Shown in pieces: positions 32,039 to 33,683 of a stretch of 33,683 bases of DNA. The number at the start of each line of letters is the position of its first letter. The first letter of the stretch is position 1. The translations under genes were made by a program, and so were the position numbers. Below the pieces are notes generated by a model. The model did no database searches. It had not been told where the DNA came from and saw only the letters and a program-made list of their open reading frames with translations. Source of the stretch: Chloroflexota bacterium (GTDB taxonomy: Bacteria; Chloroflexota; UBA11872); NCBI GenBank assembly GCA_009839425.1, contig VXPS01000335.1, forward strand, positions 1 to 33,683. Reading direction: 5' to 3'.

Positions 32039-33538
32039 ATGGACCGACAGAAACACGTAAGCAGGCGCTCGCTTCTGAAACTGGCTGGCGCCGGGGCGCT
32101 CGGCACGGGTGCCGCCATGGCGCTGGCAGCCTGTGGCGAAACGCAGATCGTTGAGGTTCCGGTTGACCGCGTTGTTACTCAGATCGTCGAGAAAGTCGTA
32201 ACTCAGCAGGTTCCGGTGACAAAAGTAGTTGAAAAGATTGTTACGCAGCAAGTGGCGGTCGAAGTCCAGAAGGAAGTGCCGGTCGAAGTGCAAAAGATCG
32301 TGACTGTCGAGGTCGCTCCGCAGCGGCCGCCGGTTACGTTGGTTGCCTGGTATAACCAGATCGAGTACACCAAGCCGGCCTGGGACAATATCTCATCTGC
32401 CTATACGGCCCAAAACCCCCACGTCACGCTGAAGGCCAACGGCGTGCCTCACCCGGACGCGGTCACCAAGTACCTGACGGCGCTGGCCGGCGGCGAGAGC
32501 ATGGACATTGTGTACGTCCATCCGCAGACAAACTCCGTGCTTGCGGCCCGCGGGGCGGTGCAGCCGTTGGATGACTTCTGGAACAACGACGGCGAGTTTC
32601 CGCTCGGCGACTTTTACGAAGGCTTGCTGCTCCAGCACCAATACCTTGACGGCAAGTTCTACGCCATCCCCATGCAGCACGCGCCGATTCTGCTGATCTA
32701 CAACCGGGACGCGCTTGCCGAGCTCGGCATCGGCGACCTGTGGGAAATGGACAAGGAAGGCAAGTGGACGATCGACGTTCACACCGACATCCTGGAACGT
32801 GGCGTCGCTGGCGAGGGCGAGAACCAGACGTGGGGCGGCCGCGAGATTCCGGCAGCTCTCAAGATCTACTACCTCTGGGTGTGGGGATTTGACGGCAGCG
32901 TCTGGAACGAGGACGCCACCGCCACGCACCTGAACGAGCAGGGCTCGGTGGAAGCCTTCGAGTACATCACTCGCCTGATCAAAGATGAGCTGGTCCCCTC
33001 GCGTGACTTCTCGCGGGCGTTCCCGGGCGGCGCCGAGGGCATGTTCCTCAGCGGCAACCTGCGGACCTATTGGGGCGCCAAATGGACCACCACCAAGGTT
33101 CCGGATGACATCAACGCCGGTATCGTGCCGCCATACATGATGCCCAACGGCACCAACACCAACCGCGACGCCACCAACGCCTACGGCATCCACGGAGCCA
33201 GCAACAACCCCGAGGAGGCCTGGGACCTGCTGAAGTACATGACGACCGAAGGCATCGTCGAGATGTACAAGGTCGGGTTCACGGCGCCGACGCGGAAGTC
33301 GCACGAGGATCTGGCCGTGTGGCTCAATTCCCTGGCGCCATGGGAAGACCCGGCGGTCCACCGCGCGGCCGTCGAGCGCTACGCCCGGGTGTTCTTCCAC
33401 CCCGTGCGCTACGACGAGATCAATAACGACTTCGTGCTGCCGGCGGTGGACGGCGTGATTCTCGGGGAGGAGACGGTCCAGGAAGCCATGGACCGGATCA
33501 CGCCAGGAATCGACGAACTGCTCAACGAGCCGCTCTAA
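32039..33538 (+). CDS. ABC sugar-type solute-binding lipoprotein (Tat signal, Val-rich spacer)
   Basis: 499 residues. N-terminal twin-arginine signal SRRSLLKLAGAGALG at 8-22, lipobox ALAAC with Cys32, then the repeat spacer (about 36-92) and an extracytoplasmic solute-binding family 1 domain: VTLVAWYNQIEYTKPAWDNI, YLTALAGGESMDIVYVHP, LAARGAVQPLDDFW, YAIPMQHAPILLIYNRDALAELGI, and a long C-terminal lobe. This is the binding component of an ABC importer, typically for oligosaccharides. No permease or ATPase genes follow before the window ends 145 bases later. The start ATG has GGGAGGAA 4-5 bases upstream; the open frame begins 25 codons earlier but that part is not a signal peptide. Substrate unknown; nearby glycosidases make sugars plausible. 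Confidence 0.93.
   Translation: MDRQKHVSRRSLLKLAGAGALGTGAAMALAACGETQIVEVPVDRVVTQIVEKVVTQQVPVTKVVEKIVTQQVAVEVQKEVPVEVQKIVTVEVAPQRPPVTLVAWYNQIEYTKPAWDNISSAYTAQNPHVTLKANGVPHPDAVTKYLTALAGGESMDIVYVHPQTNSVLAARGAVQPLDDFWNNDGEFPLGDFYEGLLLQHQYLDGKFYAIPMQHAPILLIYNRDALAELGIGDLWEMDKEGKWTIDVHTDILERGVAGEGENQTWGGREIPAALKIYYLWVWGFDGSVWNEDATATHLNEQGSVEAFEYITRLIKDELVPSRDFSRAFPGGAEGMFLSGNLRTYWGAKWTTTKVPDDINAGIVPPYMMPNGTNTNRDATNAYGIHGASNNPEEAWDLLKYMTTEGIVEMYKVGFTAPTRKSHEDLAVWLNSLAPWEDPAVHRAAVERYARVFFHPVRYDEINNDFVLPAVDGVILGEETVQEAMDRITPGIDELLNEPL
32144..32314 (+). repeat. Val/Glu/Gln/Lys repeat spacer of the solute-binding lipoprotein
   Basis: Encodes about 57 residues of repeating motif variants of V-E-K-(V/I)-V-T-Q-Q-V-(P/A)-V and V-E-V-Q-K between the lipid anchor and the binding domain. 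At least four degenerate copies are seen. Such spacers are a hallmark of Chloroflexota solute-binding lipoproteins. Confidence 0.8.
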
Positions 33539-33683
33539 CGCCGCTCGTGCAGCCTGCAGGACGTAGTTTGGCTGTGAAGCCCCGGGCCCCCCCCCCGCCC
33601 CGCGCCGGGCGGGCCGGGCGCGGGGGCGCGCCCCCCACAAAAAAAGTACGGGCGCCCCCGCAAAAAAGCGGTGGAATACCGGG
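33539..33683. other. Window end: low-complexity, likely assembly-edge sequence
   Basis: No gene. From about 33584 the sequence becomes runs of C, G and A (a C-run of about 11, CCGGGCGGGCCGGGCG, and A-runs of 6-7). It is unlike any other stretch of the window and cannot be read as coding or as a T-run terminator. Confidence 0.6.

Overview
The window is a high-GC chromosomal fragment, most likely from a Chloroflexota bacterium (an uncultured, possibly marine or host-associated lineage). The best taxonomic clue is the solute-binding lipoprotein at 32039-33538: its Tat lipoprotein signal is followed by a long Val/Glu/Gln/Lys repeat spacer that is characteristic of Chloroflexota substrate-binding proteins. 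The assignment is inference; there is no rRNA or tRNA in the window. The left edge cuts atpA. The last ~100 bases are homopolymer-rich and look like an assembly edge.

Layout. (1) 1-3376, minus strand: the F1Fo ATP synthase operon in canonical order AtpZ/AtpI-like, atpB, atpE, atpF, atpH, atpA (cut). (2) 3377-5739: a 360-base gap with one possible small membrane ORF, then a 12-Asp-box beta-propeller gene. (3) 5918-13629, minus strand: a tightly packed run recJ, relA/spoT-type (p)ppGpp gene, PlsY-like, DegV, glycerate kinase, LysM protein, with short overlaps or small gaps throughout. (4) 13704-17075: a Gfo/Idh/MocA oxidoreductase, then a scar holding a decayed IS481-type transposase and a frameshifted higA antitoxin, then a small OmdA-domain gene and a GH29 alpha-L-fucosidase. 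(5) 17096-23690: two protein-L-isoaspartate methyltransferase paralogues (one cytoplasmic, one predicted lipoprotein) flank a GH78-type alpha-L-rhamnosidase and a membrane spermidine-synthase-like protein. (6) 23840-27504: SDR oxidoreductase, DUF1801 protein, CE7 acetyl-esterase and a second GH29 fucosidase. (7) 27578-31816, minus strand: DUF4345, DUF1295, CFA-type methyltransferase, FAD oxidoreductase and DUF1365, a membrane-lipid-modification operon. (8) 32039-33538: the ABC solute-binding lipoprotein, with a recognisable promoter.

How it fits together. Regions 4-6 contribute two fucosidases, a rhamnosidase, a deacetylase and two sugar-type oxidoreductases, none with a visible signal peptide. 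This suggests intracellular trimming of imported, acetylated deoxyhexose-containing oligosaccharides. Region 7 is the well-known CFA/FAD/DUF1365 gene set, which acts on unsaturated acyl chains of phospholipids. In region 3, DegV (a fatty-acid-binding family) beside a PlsY-family protein also points to acyl-chain handling, but the PlsY copy has lost most family motif residues.

The most unusual things seen are a Rel protein with a tandemly duplicated zinc-finger (CC...HR..C) domain and an EXDD synthetase motif alongside an intact HD hydrolase motif; the divergent PlsY beside DegV; the lipoprotein isoaspartate methyltransferase; and a spermidine-synthase-like membrane protein without the usual SAM-binding glycines. 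I found no CRISPR array, prophage or complete insertion sequence, and no clearly new multi-gene system.
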